Origin: Tritrichomonas musculus
Taxonomy: Eukaryota; Parabasalia; Tritrichomonadida; Tritrichomonadidae
Length of the DNA stretch: 64,000 nucleotides
Assembly: GCA_039105265.1 (NCBI GenBank)
Contig: JAPFFF010000010.1
Location: forward strand, 2,914,001-2,978,000
Reading direction: 5' to 3'
Shown here: one piece after another, positions 45,762-57,234 of the stretch
Position numbering within the stretch: the stretch's first letter is position 1
Layout: the number at the start of each line of letters is the position of its first letter
The notes under the pieces: generated by a model
Told to the model about the DNA's origin: nothing
Seen by the model: the letters and a program-made list of their open reading frames with translations, nothing else
The model's database searches: none
Program-made: the position numbers and the translations under genes

Positions 45762-46781
45762 ATGATAGAAGTTGAGCAAATCCGAGAAACCCTCTCTAGC
45801 CACGGATATGATTACAAAAAATATCTTGGCGAAGGTTCTTTTTCAAATGTGGTATTGTGCCAAAGCCAAAAATATAAAGATTACTTTGCAGTGAAAAGAG
45901 CAGTGAAAAACAGGCTTACAGCTTCTGAGTATAACACTCTCATTTCACTCATTCATCCAAATATCATCAGATTATATGATTCATTTGATGATAAGGAAGC
46001 CCAGTACCTGGTGATGGAGTATTGTTCTAATGGAACATTATTTCAAAAAGGAGCTCTTCCTTACGAAAAATTCGTTTGTTATGCAAAAGAAATCTTAGAA
46101 GCACTTGCTTATTGCCACTCCTTGAAGATTGCTCATCGAGATATCAAGCCAGAAAATATTTTCATAGATAAATACGACCATATCAAACTCGCAGACTTTG
46201 GAATGTCCAAACAATTTGAATACGAAAGAAAAACAAAGGAAAAGTGTGGATCTTTGATGTATATTGCCCCTGAAATGCTGAGAAATGATGAATTTTGCCC
46301 TTTCAAAGCAGATATTTGGGCTCTTGGAATAACATTCTTTTTCATGGCAACAGGGAGACATGCATTCCAATGCACCTCCCGTGAAGAACTCAAAAAAATG
46401 ATCTTTTTTGGAGATTTAAACTTTTTAGATTTTCCAGTTGATCAGAGAATCAGATTTCTCATTACGAAAATGACAACATTGGACTTGAAAAGCCGTCCAA
46501 CTGCTGAGAAGTTGCTTAAATTACCAATGTTTTCATCAACAAGCACCTTAAAATCATTGATCCTAACCGACAAATCAAAGAAACACTCATTTTCGGCAGG
46601 TTATTGCACACCATTCAATCTTGATTCTGTTAAATCTGGACGTTTGGATAATGGATTCAAATCTGCCGATGACGATATTGCAAGACAAGTTCCTATGAGC
46701 AATATTCATTCTTACAGAGGAATTAATTTATATCCTCAAATACAAAGAAATAATCGACGTTTCCATCAAACAAAACTTTAA
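45762..46781 (+). CDS. Serine/threonine protein kinase (CAMK/AMPK-like)
   Basis: 339 aa from ATG 45762; an upstream TTG is ignored because this is a eukaryote. All catalytic motifs are present: GEGSFSNV loop (24-31), AVKRA with Lys45, HRDIKPEN (125-132), DFG (145-147), APE (169-171) and DIWALGITFF. The kinase domain spans about 18-260, followed by a 75-residue Ser/Asn/Arg-rich tail with no recognised domain. The pattern is of the CAMK/SNF1-like class, which is greatly expanded in trichomonads; the exact subfamily is not decided. Expected to be active. Confidence 0.9.
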   Translation: MIEVEQIRETLSSHGYDYKKYLGEGSFSNVVLCQSQKYKDYFAVKRAVKNRLTASEYNTLISLIHPNIIRLYDSFDDKEAQYLVMEYCSNGTLFQKGALPYEKFVCYAKEILEALAYCHSLKIAHRDIKPENIFIDKYDHIKLADFGMSKQFEYERKTKEKCGSLMYIAPEMLRNDEFCPFKADIWALGITFFFMATGRHAFQCTSREELKKMIFFGDLNFLDFPVDQRIRFLITKMTTLDLKSRPTAEKLLKLPMFSSTSTLKSLILTDKSKKHSFSAGYCTPFNLDSVKSGRLDNGFKSADDDIARQVPMSNIHSYRGINLYPQIQRNNRRFHQTKL

Positions 46782-47349
46782 TTAGATTTATATTATAATT
46801 CTAATATTAGAATTAGTGTTTTTATTTTTATAAACTTATAGATTTTATTATAATTTCTTTTTATTACCTATTTTTTAAAAATTTAACAAGATAAAACTCA
46901 TATAAAAAAAAACATAAACATTCAGAAAATTATCGATTTTATCATAAAAAGTGGAAACCATATTTTCTCATTTATCACATAAATATCCAAACAAAAAATA
47001 AAAATAAATTTCAAAATGTTAGTAAAATGATGACATTCTCATTATAAAAAGTATTTTTTTTGCATATAGCCCTATAATAAATCTCTAATCAATAATTACC
47101 TGATATGAGCATGATAGTAACTCCTTATTTATTTGTTGATACCTTTATTAAATAAAGTAAATTTTATAAATTATACTTCATTTACAAATTTTATTTAAAT
47201 CAGTCTAAGATATTCATTGTTTTATGTCTTTTCAAAAAGTTTACTTGATATGGAAATTGAATAAAAAATAATTGGTTTACTTTTTTCTGAAAAAATAATT
47301 ATCTTAATGTTTCAAAAAATTCATGGTGAAATGAAAACCATATTCAAAG
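46782..47349. other. AT-rich spacer
   Basis: No coding or RNA signal seen. Confidence 0.6.
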
Positions 47350-47898
47350 ATGAAAAGAACTAAACGCATTCCTTTTACAGAGAAAGAAAACAAGCTTATC
47401 AAAAAAATGGTGAAGAAAGTTGGCAAAGATTGGGAAGAAATTTCCAAGTTCATTCCTGGAAGAACACCAAAACAAATTCATGACAGATATATAAATTATC
47501 TCCGTGACGGATTAAAAAAAGATCCTTGGACAAGCGAAGAAGATGAAATTTTAATCAACATGTATCAAAAAATTGGAAATAAATGGTCTAAAATGATTAA
47601 AAAACTTCCAGGACGAAGTGGAAATGACATAAAGAATAGATGGCATAAACATTTATGTAAAAACAATTTTTTATCTTCAAAAAATAATGATGTTTCAGTT
47701 ACTCTAATTAATTCAAATGATGATTTGAAAATGAACAAAATAAATCAAAAAAATATAATTCAAACTGATGAAAAAAAGAATATTAATGAAAAGTTTATGG
47801 ATGAAGATTCAAAAAATATGGATTCTATATTTAATTTTAATTTTCAAGAATTTTTTAATGAATTAGAATTCCAGAATGCGGATTTTTATTGGAATTGA
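47350..47898 (+). CDS. Two-repeat Myb DNA-binding protein
   Basis: 182 aa. Two Myb/SANT repeats: residues about 5-52 (FTEKENKLIKKMVKKVGKDW to DRYINYL) and 55-105 (DPWTSEEDEILINMYQKIG to KNRWHKHL). The second has the usual three bulky positions (W58, W79, W99 region) while the first begins with Phe in place of the first Trp, a common variant. The C-terminal 75 residues are Asn/Lys/Asp-rich and disordered. Trichomonads have many such short R2R3-type factors; some bind core promoters. Probably a nuclear transcription factor. Confidence 0.85.
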   Translation: MKRTKRIPFTEKENKLIKKMVKKVGKDWEEISKFIPGRTPKQIHDRYINYLRDGLKKDPWTSEEDEILINMYQKIGNKWSKMIKKLPGRSGNDIKNRWHKHLCKNNFLSSKNNDVSVTLINSNDDLKMNKINQKNIIQTDEKKNINEKFMDEDSKNMDSIFNFNFQEFFNELEFQNADFYWN

Positions 47899-50300
47899 TT
47901 TAAAATTTAGATAAAATAATGATTTCATTGAAAAGGATAAATTGGGAGACCGTATTTTTTTTAGTTTTTTGTTTTTTTTTTATTTCCCTTTTTTATTAAA
48001 AAAAGAGAATTAAAGTAAGTAATTAAAAAGCTATTTTTTTAATCAAAATATATTTCTTCGATCAAAATAAATCTTGATTTGAATTTTTTATAATTGAATG
48101 AGTAATATTTTGAACATTTGTGATGAGAATTGGTCAAAAAGATCATAAAAAATTGAATACGTAATCAAAAGTGATTTTATATTTTTTTCGAACCAAAAAC
48201 ATTCAATTCATATTTTTCAGACCGAATGTACTAATAATATTGTTTCAAATACTTAACATGATAACTTCATCTCATTAATCATTCATTGGTGCAAAATTGC
48301 TTTTTTTTGTCTTGAACATTATAAATAAAAATATTCAAAATTATCGTCATATCATATCATTATCTGTGATTTTAACATCAAATAGAATAACTTTATTAAA
48401 TTAGTTCTTTTTATTTTGGATATTTTTGTCAACAAAAAAAATATTTTGATGTTTTTTTTTTTATTTTTATTCCAAAAGAAAAAAATGAAAAAATATTCAA
48501 AAAATGTTCATATTGATGAATAATATGATTGGGAAAACATAGTTTCAATTTAGAATTTACTGAGATAAATAATATTCCAAATAAATTACAATATTTATGA
48601 GAAAATATAATGCATTTAAAATAAGTATCAGTCATATAAAATATTTTTTAACAAATTCAATAATAAAAAGAAATAAATTAATTTGATTTATTTCCATTAC
48701 TAATTACAATTAATAAATATTGATTTAATCCAATGATCTTTATTATATTACCACTAAGAATGATAAATCAATAAATATAAATTGATTTGGATTCATTTCA
48801 CTCTTTTAATCTAATATATTATCAAATGTAATCTTTTCTAAATTTAATAATGACAATGAATATATATTAAATTATATTAAACATATCATAATGGCAAATA
48901 AATTTATTTACTTTACAAGTTATTCATAAAAAAATAAAGTAAAATTGGATGATTTTTATCGACTTTTTTACTTTCAAAAAATTGTTTTTTTTTTATTTTT
49001 CAATATTTTATGTGACCATGAAAAGAGAAGCAAAAATAAAAAAAAAAATCTGTTTATTTACACCTTGATAATCATTAGATTTTAAAATTAAATAGAGTTA
49101 TATTTTGAAACATCCAATATTTTGTTTTTTATTTTGAATACAGAATATAACTTTTTGATAATCTTCAGATTTATTAACCTGTCGGTATTCAAAAAGTTAT
49201 TTCAATTTTTACGTTGCTTTTAATTTTTCAATAAATTGAAAAAATTGGTCTGATTTAAAATGACTTCTTTTGCTCCTAATATAAGATATTTATAATATAA
49301 CAATTTAAAATCATTTAAACTAATCATTTAGATAATTGTTTCTGCAAAATTGAACTTTTAAACTTTTATTTGATATTTTTTAACATAAATTCTAAAATTT
49401 AAATCATTTTATATGCCAAATAATATGGAAATTATCTCTTATATAACATATTTTCTTCTTTTTTTCATTTTATCCTTTTGATGCAATTATTATAAATTTA
49501 TAAATGCTGTTATTATAAAAAGTTTTAATATATATAAATATAAATACAAGTGAATAATTGATAATGAATGATTATTTTGCTTTGGAAAGAATTTTTTAAA
49601 AAATTGATTCTCAAATTTTTGAATAGTTTCGTTCTTCAAAAACAACCGATTTCAAACTTGAACAAAAAAAATAAATAAAAAATCAGAAATTTCTGTCAAA
49701 TTTGGAGTCGAACTAATCGAATTCAATGATGAACAATAACGTGAAGTCCAGTCTCCGATTTTAGCCAATTTTTAAGCATTTTTATGCTGTTCAATTTGTA
49801 ATATTCAAAGAAACAACGGTTATTTATATAACTTAAATTGACTGGTAGATTTATTGTATGTATAACATCATATCATTCAAAAATTTCAGAGTCAAGAGAA
49901 GTTCATTTTTCAGAAAAATAAACGTTCTCCAACTTTCTACAGGAATAGAAAAGCACGATGACCAACATGAGTGGCAGTGTCAGAAAGAACAACAGAAGAC
50001 ATTCCAAGAACGCGCCTTCTTTAATTTCAGTCAATTTTTTCAGGAAAAATGACGTTTTCAAAAACGATAAAAAAAAAAAAAAAAAGCATATTTGCCAATA
50101 ACCGTCACATTATTAGGTATTTTAACGGTCGCCAATTGAGAGCAATATTCATCAATAGTGGTCAAATTAATAGATAAAATAACTGACAACATCACATTTT
50201 TTATTAACGGATTATTCAAATGCACAAACACTAACCTTTACTTTTTTTACATCACATTTTTTATTAACGGATTGATAACGTAACTTTTTTTAAAATCGTA
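47899..50300. other. Long AT-rich spacer
   Basis: Mostly homopolymer-rich DNA. A 24-base direct repeat (CATCACATTTTTTATTAACG and GATT) lies at 50190-50213 and 50250-50273. A short basic reading from ATG 49958 (MTNMSGSVRKNNRRHSKN) is too short and isolated to call. Confidence 0.5.
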
Positions 50301-50480
50301 CTGTAAGTTGAAATGTCTTGGACCGATTCAAATGGTCTTGGACCAACTGAATATTTTGTATGAGGTTTTTGAAATTTAAAATAAAGAATTTCAAAGAATT
50401 TATTTTTCAATGAGCTAATTCAAAATTTTCAGTTGGTCCAAGACAATTTGAATGGTCCAAGATATTTTTACCTACAATAA
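50301..50480. mobile_element. Fold-back MITE-like element, about 180 bp
   Basis: The left arm 50301-50359 and right arm 50422-50480 are inverted copies at about 80 percent identity, including TCTTGGACC and GTCTTGGACCAACTGAA in each; each arm itself holds GTCTTGGACC twice. The centre is AT-rich. No coding capacity. The family and target duplication were not established. Confidence 0.6.
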
Positions 50481-50948
50481 AAAAAAAGAATGTATTTATA
50501 TTTTTTAGACAAAAAAACCAAAAAAAAATTATAATTTATGAAATCAGTAACATTTATAATGATATTTTGAGTGATGGGACAAAAAAAATTCTCAATGCAA
50601 TTGATTGGTATTCGCATGTTGTGTATTTTTGATAATTCATTATTGTTTGATCATTTGTTTTCGAGTTGAAATTATAACAATAATCTTATAATGTTTTAAC
50701 TGAAAAAAAATTTTTTTAGATCGTTTTTTCATTAAATAAGAAGCATGATTCATTAAATAAAAATGTATTTTTGTTTATTCAATTTATTATTATTTATTAA
50801 TTTATTAAAGTTATTATTATTTATTATTTAAAAGCCAAGATACGAAAAAATAGGTATGTTCAAAAATTGAATTGAAAGTACCATGGTACATACAATGGTA
50901 CTTTTTGATCGTTAGGTTGTATACCATGATTTGTACAAAAAGTAAAGG

Positions 50949-51246
50949 TTAACAAACACCAATTTTGTTAACAGAATCAGGAATATTAAATGAAGACAAA
51001 GAACAACTAGAAAAAGAGTGATGCTCAAAAATTTCATTTTTTTTTTTTTTTTTTTTCAATGATAAATGGCGGTTGTAAACTTTTACAGGTACAAAATGTA
51101 TAATCACAAATTTTTGTCCCATTTTCTGGTATCTCAATTGTATCCAGTAAAAATCCATTTTCAAAAAGATATCTCAAATATTGAGAAAAGTATTCAGAAA
51201 AATTCTTCTTATTCAAAAATACATAACATATTTTTTCCAAAAACAA
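50949..51246 (-). pseudogene. Decayed BspA-like leucine-rich-repeat gene fragment
   Basis: One frame holds EIPENGTKICDYTFCTCKSLQ and, past an 18-base A-run (51041-51058 region on the opposite strand as T), another frame goes on with IFEHHSFSSCSLSSFNIPDS and VNKIG. The IP-x-x-V-x-x-I-G and F-x-x-C-x-x-L spacing is that of TpLRR/BspA repeats, a very large surface-protein family in trichomonads. Both ends lack the rest of the gene. The A-run is the likely frameshift site. Confidence 0.6.
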
Positions 51247-51436
51247 ACTTATAATATTGGTCTAAAGACTTTTTTATGGAAAATAAACTTTAAATTTTAA
51301 TATTTTATTATTAAAAATATTAAACATTATTATTATTTTGAGATAAAATTATTTTTAAAATTTCCCCTCAATTTTATAAAACTTTGAAAAATTTCATAAT
51401 AGTGAAATTTTGTTAGATTAGGCTAATTTTCAACAA

Positions 51437-52747
51437 ATGCAACAATCTATAAAACTCCAGTTTGAATCGATCTCACAAGTTCCATTAAATAAATATGAAA
51501 AAGATTTTACTTTCATTGTAAATGGGGAAAAATTTATTACAAGTAAAATAGTTGCTGATTTGCTATCCCCAAAAATTTCTAAAATTCATTCATCAAATCC
51601 TATTTTCAATGAATTTTCCTTTCAAACAAAATCAACTGGCGATTTTGAACGGTTTATTTCACTTATTAATTTTGAAAAAACAGTATTCACAGATAGCGAA
51701 ATTAGTTTCATAACTGATGTAATAGAAGTTCTCGGAACAGAAAAAATTGATCTAGAAATAAAGAAAAACCATATTACTATTGATAATGTTGTCGATAAGC
51801 TTCAAAGTCATTCACAATCAGAAAATCTTTTTTCACAAGAATATTCGGAAGAAATTAATTTTTTATCTCAACATTTTCATGAAATCAATAAAGCCCATCA
51901 AGAAGATCTTTGCAATCTTTCATTAAATATGCTTCGAGAAGTTATGAAAAATTCAAATTTTCAAATAGAAACAGAAGATGAACTTCTTTATTTTATTAAC
52001 AAACTTTATTTGAAATCATCAAAATATTCGGATTTATATGAATACGTTTGCTTTTCCAATGTTACCATCAAAGCCATTGATCAATTCGTTTCAATTTTTG
52101 ATATCAAAGACTTAAATCAAGGAACATGGATGTCGCTATCAAATCGTCTTAAACATGAAATTGTTTTTGACAAAGACAACAAATGTCAAAAAGAAGGATA
52201 TGATGTCATATCAGCTACTGATCAAACAAAAAATCAAGACACTAAAGGATTTTGCGAAATTTTATACTTAAATAAAGATTTTGAAGGCATTTTTCACTAC
52301 CTTCAAAAACAATCTGATATTGACGATGAAGTAAAGGTCACTTTTTCATCCTTTAATTACGGAGATCCACAAAATCTTATTCACTTTGATAATAATGACT
52401 TCTTTGGTACGGGAAATAAAAGTAATTCATGGATATGCTTCGAATTCACAAATAAAAAAATAATTCCAACAAATTACACAATCAAATCTTGCGATTATGG
52501 AGAGAATTGGATTCATCCACGAAGCTGGGTTGTTGAAGGATCAGAAAACTCTGAAAATTGGGAAAAACTTGATGAGCAAAATGATTGCTCTTATCTGAAA
52601 GGTTCAAATCTTATTCATACTTTTCCGATTCAAAATAGTGATCATCATGAATTCAAATATATAAGGATTCGTCAAACAGGGTTTAATTGGAAGAAAAATA
52701 ATTGTTTATACTTTAACACAATTGAATTTTATGGTTTGATCAATTAA
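51437..52747 (+). CDS. BTB-like / discoidin (F5/8 type C) domain protein
   Basis: 436 aa. N-terminal residues about 12-110 (KDFTFIVNGEKFITSKIVADLLSP, FERFISLINFE) follow the BTB/POZ pattern found in many amoebozoan and trichomonad proteins; a helical BACK-like middle reaches about 280; the C-terminal 130 residues (NSWICFEFTNKKIIPTNYTI, then WVVEGSENSENWEKL and FKYIRIRQTG) match an F5/8 type C fold. No signal peptide, so probably cytosolic, perhaps a Cul3 adaptor or scaffold. It belongs to a large expanded family in trichomonads. Confidence 0.75.
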   Translation: MQQSIKLQFESISQVPLNKYEKDFTFIVNGEKFITSKIVADLLSPKISKIHSSNPIFNEFSFQTKSTGDFERFISLINFEKTVFTDSEISFITDVIEVLGTEKIDLEIKKNHITIDNVVDKLQSHSQSENLFSQEYSEEINFLSQHFHEINKAHQEDLCNLSLNMLREVMKNSNFQIETEDELLYFINKLYLKSSKYSDLYEYVCFSNVTIKAIDQFVSIFDIKDLNQGTWMSLSNRLKHEIVFDKDNKCQKEGYDVISATDQTKNQDTKGFCEILYLNKDFEGIFHYLQKQSDIDDEVKVTFSSFNYGDPQNLIHFDNNDFFGTGNKSNSWICFEFTNKKIIPTNYTIKSCDYGENWIHPRSWVVEGSENSENWEKLDEQNDCSYLKGSNLIHTFPIQNSDHHEFKYIRIRQTGFNWKKNNCLYFNTIEFYGLIN

Positions 52748-53662
52748 TTTTATATTTACTTGACTAATTGGTTGATCAAGTAAAAATACTTCTTATGTTT
52801 TTTTTTTTTTAAATTATTAAATTTCTCTTTTTTTCTCCTCCTCCATCTTTCATTCTTACATTTGATTTGCTGTATCAAAGAAAATTAAATGTGAAAATAA
52901 TATCTCGATTTTTTTAGATCTTTTTGAATGCGAATTTTTTTTTATAAACAAAATCTGAAAGAAAAGGCACATAGATAGGAACAAGTTAAAAAATTATAAA
53001 ATTTACCAATATATGTATAAATGTATATAAATTAAGAATTGAATTACATTAGGTGGTTGTCCATACTTCTTGAATTTGCAAATTCAAAATTTAAAATTTC
53101 AATAATGAAAATTTTAAATTTTACAAATTTGTAATCTAAAAAATAGTTCTTTTATTTTTTAAGTAAAAATATTTATAAAAAATAGACACATATTGATTTT
53201 TCAATTCTTATGAATTTTCAATTGTTCTGAATTTTCAATTTTTTAGGATTAATTTTTTATACTAAATTTCTTTTTCCATAAAAATAAAAGTATCATAACG
53301 GATGGCGCAAATACATCAATATATATTATAGTATTCAAAGAAAAATGTACATTAATGAAATTTTATAAAAAAAATCATTCAATATTAATTTTTTTTAAGG
53401 AACAGAAGAATAAATAAAATATTATGTAATATTATAAATAATAGTTTTTTTTATATGTTTTTTTAATAAAAATATTTTTATTTATATGAGATACAATCGC
53501 AATTCTTTAATCAAAAAGCTTTTCAATTTTTTATTTAATATTTAAATATTGAAATCATTTTTACAATTTATTCGATTTTGCATCAATTTCATTCGACGAT
53601 ATGCATCTGAAATATTGAATAGATCAAATGATATTCCACATTTATCAATAAACAATCATTTC
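52748..53662. other. AT-rich spacer
   Basis: AT-rich with homopolymers. The last 114 bases are open in frame with the acyltransferase, but no upstream ATG is available because an in-frame TAA lies at about 53543. Confidence 0.5.
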
Positions 53663-54610
53663 ATGCCGCTTTATACTCAAGTACCTATTGATGACCCGAA
53701 TTTACATAAACAAACTGAATTGACTACAGCAACAAAAGAAGAATATGAAAATTATTTTTTACCACATCCAAGTAACACATTTGAAAAAATTCTCAGATTC
53801 ATTTTATTTTTTGTTACATTAGGACCACTCAGAATGCTTTTAACGATATTATGCTTTATAGTATTTATCGGGACAATGGCCATTTTAAATTTATTTAAAA
53901 ATAGGTTTAAGACACCAAGAGAATACAAAATATGGGCCCAAAAAATATTATATCCTATAGCAAGGCTCGGAATGCTTTCAATAGGTATTGTTCACATCAA
54001 AAAAACAGGAGATATTGAGCCTGATACAAGAACAATTGTTATTAATCATTTAACAATGTTTGATATTGTTGTTGTTATTTCACTTTTCGACAGTTCATAC
54101 TTAGCTATGTCAAGTCTCAAAGATTTTCTTTTTATGAGAATTGCAAATGAGATATTTAATATGGTATACGTAGATCGAACAAAAGCTAAACAAGGAACAA
54201 CAGAAATCATAAGAAAACTCCAAAATGATTATTCAAGGGTCCCAATCGTTATTTTTCCAGAAGGAAAAGTAACTAATGGTGATTGCCTTCTGGGATTTCG
54301 AACAGGCGCTTTTGTCAATGATACTCCTATTCAAGGAATGACTTTCAGATATAATCTTTGGTTCTGCTCAAAGGGACAATCAACTATTGCATGGGTTGAT
54401 CCAAATGATCTTTTCTACATCTGGCAATTATACACAATTCCATTCATCACATTAGAAGTAAATTGTTTACCGCAAGTTTCCTTCAAAGGTTCTAATAAAA
54501 CTCCAGAAGAAAAAGCTGCTGAAGTGGAGTTGACGATGGCTAATTCATTAGGTTGCCTAGCACTCAAGCAAACCAATAAAGATTACTTCATAAAGCACAA
54601 GCAAGATTAA
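53663..54610 (+). CDS. Membrane glycerolipid acyltransferase (PlsC/LPLAT family)
   Basis: 315 aa from ATG 53663. The frame is open back to 53549, but only by a TTG, so the internal ATG (MPLYTQVPIDDP) is chosen. One or two membrane segments (about 50-80, FILFFVTLGPLRMLLTILCF) precede the acyltransferase motifs: NHLTMFD (H-x4-D), VYVDRTK, and FPEGKVTNGDCLLGFRTGAF (FPEG motif). These define lysophospholipid acyltransferases such as the LPCAT/LPEAT group. It should transfer an acyl chain from acyl-CoA to a lysophospholipid at the ER. Substrate not predictable. Confidence 0.85.
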   Translation: MPLYTQVPIDDPNLHKQTELTTATKEEYENYFLPHPSNTFEKILRFILFFVTLGPLRMLLTILCFIVFIGTMAILNLFKNRFKTPREYKIWAQKILYPIARLGMLSIGIVHIKKTGDIEPDTRTIVINHLTMFDIVVVISLFDSSYLAMSSLKDFLFMRIANEIFNMVYVDRTKAKQGTTEIIRKLQNDYSRVPIVIFPEGKVTNGDCLLGFRTGAFVNDTPIQGMTFRYNLWFCSKGQSTIAWVDPNDLFYIWQLYTIPFITLEVNCLPQVSFKGSNKTPEEKAAEVELTMANSLGCLALKQTNKDYFIKHKQD

Positions 54611-55536
54611 GTCTCAAACAAAAACTGTTAAAATATTATTATATAGTAAAAACTGTCATTTTTAAAAATTGTGAGATTTTCATTACAGTATAACACAATT
54701 TTGAAGTGATTATTTTGACATTAAATAAAATAAGAATATTTGTATCCTTTTAAATATTAGATAATATAATATTTATTTGATATTTTTAAATGTAATAATC
54801 TTATTTTTATAGCATTTAAATAAAATATGATCAATATTAAATTTGCTTTTTGATGAAAAATAAAAAAAAAATTTAAATTTTAAAATGTGATAGTAACTTT
54901 TTGAATACCTTAAAAATTTTTCTTTCAATTAAACAAAATGAACTTATTCTGGATTTTTTTTTATATTAGCAAATACAAATCAATGATTTTTGTTCTAAAA
55001 ATTGAAAAATATTTTAAACAAATAGATTATGATTAAAAAAATTTGTTTTTTTAGATATCATATACCATTATATCAAATTTCAAATTGTACTATTTTATGT
55101 TAAGCAAATTTATATATATTTAACTAGTTGAAGTTTTGATTTGAGATTTTTTGATGCCATTTCTTTTTTTTTTGTTCGAACAAAACTCATTTATTTATCA
55201 CATAACATTCTTATTAATATAATTAGTTGTAATAAACTTTTAATAAAATAAATATTTAATAAAAAAATAATTTTAATGTCATCATACAACAATAAATCAG
55301 GTTATAAATTTTGAGAAGATTTATTTTTCTTTAGAATTTTTTTTTTTAAATAAATTCTAATATACAAATTAATTTTAGAGTTAAGATAGAAATAAAAGTA
55401 TTAACAAATGTATATAAGATTTATCATTTTAAAAATATATATTAATAATGATAATTCATGCTGATAATCATAAAAATTAATTAAAAAATAATTCTCTCAA
55501 AAAAGATTCTAATAAAGACGACTTTCTTAAGGAAAA
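54611..55536. other. AT-rich spacer
   Basis: No coding or RNA signal seen. Confidence 0.6.
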
Positions 55537-56925
55537 ATGAAACAACTAAAACAATTGCCTCGCCTTTCAGAGAGAACGCGAATTGATGAGATAATTAATG
55601 ATCCTTCTACTTCTCTCAAAGATCTTTTATTTTTCGATATTGCAGTTGACCCAAGTAAAATTGACATAAGAATCCTTCGTTACTTCTTAAATCATTTCGA
55701 TCAATTTGTTTCGTGTATTCTTGGGATTTCCAATATTGGACGACAATATCAAGTTGCTTGCGCTCGTATTTTACTTTTCCATTTCGATTTTTTTATTGAA
55801 AATACCAACATCTTGAACATATTTTACGATTATGCATTTAAATTGGATGAATATTCGGAAATTTCTTATACTGCTTATTTTACAATCCTTCGACAAATTA
55901 TATTTGAGAATCCTACAAAAATAAATGAATCATTAAGGAAAGAATTTAGGGATCCGCGGTATTTTGAGATCATTTTTTCCAGACTTGATATATCACAAAA
56001 TTTCTATTTTATTATGCAGACTATTACTGATATAAAACTTGAGTTTCGATCTTTTTTAAAAAAATGTAATAATTTATTCAATATTGTACTTTTATCGGTT
56101 CTTTCAGATTCACCAATTCTTGTAGAACGCGGCCAGCTAGTATTATTTACTCTTATTAGAAATACTTCTATTGATAACGCCCCTCTACTATTATTGAAAG
56201 ATAATGCTATTGATAAAGTTATTCAGAGTAAATTAGATCATCCAACAAATGGAGGATTCCTTTTTTTGAAAGAACTCTATTTATTATCAGGAACTTTTTC
56301 AAGTCATTTTTGGTCGATTATCCCAAAATCTAATTCATCCAAATGGAAGGTTGTTAAATCAATTATCATGAATTATTTTGGTCAATATTGTAGTTTTATC
56401 ATTAATAGCGATTTTTTTAATGACAAAGTAAATGGATGCTGTAAACTCTGCATGACTCTTTTTTCGCATCAGAAAAAGATTAATCCTTATTATGTCACAT
56501 GCTTAGAAAAATTATTCCAAATGTTTTTTAAATACCCAACAAATACTTTTCTCCATGAAACATGCTATCAAATAATTCTCGGCCTAAAGAAAAAAAGATT
56601 GCTTACTCCTCTTCTAATTGAGCAATTGTCTTTGTCGGATGAGATTATAGAATGTTATAAACAAAGAGATAATAATCAAACTTCAGCTTATTGGGGTCAT
56701 TTAAGGCTAATTTCTGAGCTAATTACAAATTCGAAATTAAAAAAAAATCAAAAGTGGAAAGAAATCGTTATTTCAGAAAATAATCAAAGGGAAGAAATTA
56801 TTAAGCATGAATATGGTGGATTTAACAGAATTCAAAACTCGCCAATCTTTCTTTACACTATTATAATCATTTCTATTTTACTGATAACATTTTTATTTAT
56901 ATATTGCTTTGCAAGCTTAAAGTAA
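55537..56925 (+). CDS. Helical-repeat protein with C-terminal anchor, SAPS/PP6-regulator-like
   Basis: 462 aa. Almost wholly alpha-helical, with armadillo/HEAT-like helix pairs. The stretch near residue 385, AYWGHLRLISELI, resembles the G-x-x-GHL signature of SAPS-domain regulators of PP6/Sit4 phosphatases, which supports but does not prove membership. Unusual for that family, the protein ends in a single hydrophobic helix (FLYTIIIISILLITFLFIYC) that looks like a tail anchor. Possible role: membrane-bound phosphatase adaptor. Confidence 0.45.
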   Translation: MKQLKQLPRLSERTRIDEIINDPSTSLKDLLFFDIAVDPSKIDIRILRYFLNHFDQFVSCILGISNIGRQYQVACARILLFHFDFFIENTNILNIFYDYAFKLDEYSEISYTAYFTILRQIIFENPTKINESLRKEFRDPRYFEIIFSRLDISQNFYFIMQTITDIKLEFRSFLKKCNNLFNIVLLSVLSDSPILVERGQLVLFTLIRNTSIDNAPLLLLKDNAIDKVIQSKLDHPTNGGFLFLKELYLLSGTFSSHFWSIIPKSNSSKWKVVKSIIMNYFGQYCSFIINSDFFNDKVNGCCKLCMTLFSHQKKINPYYVTCLEKLFQMFFKYPTNTFLHETCYQIILGLKKKRLLTPLLIEQLSLSDEIIECYKQRDNNQTSAYWGHLRLISELITNSKLKKNQKWKEIVISENNQREEIIKHEYGGFNRIQNSPIFLYTIIIISILLITFLFIYCFASLK

Positions 56926-57234
56926 ATTGTTTTCTATTTATTTATAAATATATTAAAAATTACTGTCCTTATGCATTTCTCAATGTTTATTTATATTGAT
57001 TCTTTGATTGAAATTTGCCAATTTTATATTCTAAAATGATATATATATCTAAAAAAATAGGTATATTTTAAATATTTTTTTAAATTGGGTAAGATAATAA
57101 TAAAATAAAGAATTCAAATCCTATTCAAATTCAGTATTGAATAAGAAGATAAAAAAATTTTGTAAAATCAAAAAGTCGACCAAATTGAATAAGAAGATTT
57201 CTGGTCTTGGTCGTATAAATACATCGATATTAAA
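56926..57234. other. AT-rich spacer
   Basis: Nothing recognised beyond AT-rich sequence and a short inverted pair around GTCGAC/CAAATTGAATAAG. Confidence 0.5.

Noticed and set aside
49858-50052. 64-aa reading frame
   Set aside because: No homology or coding character; several frames are open there by chance.
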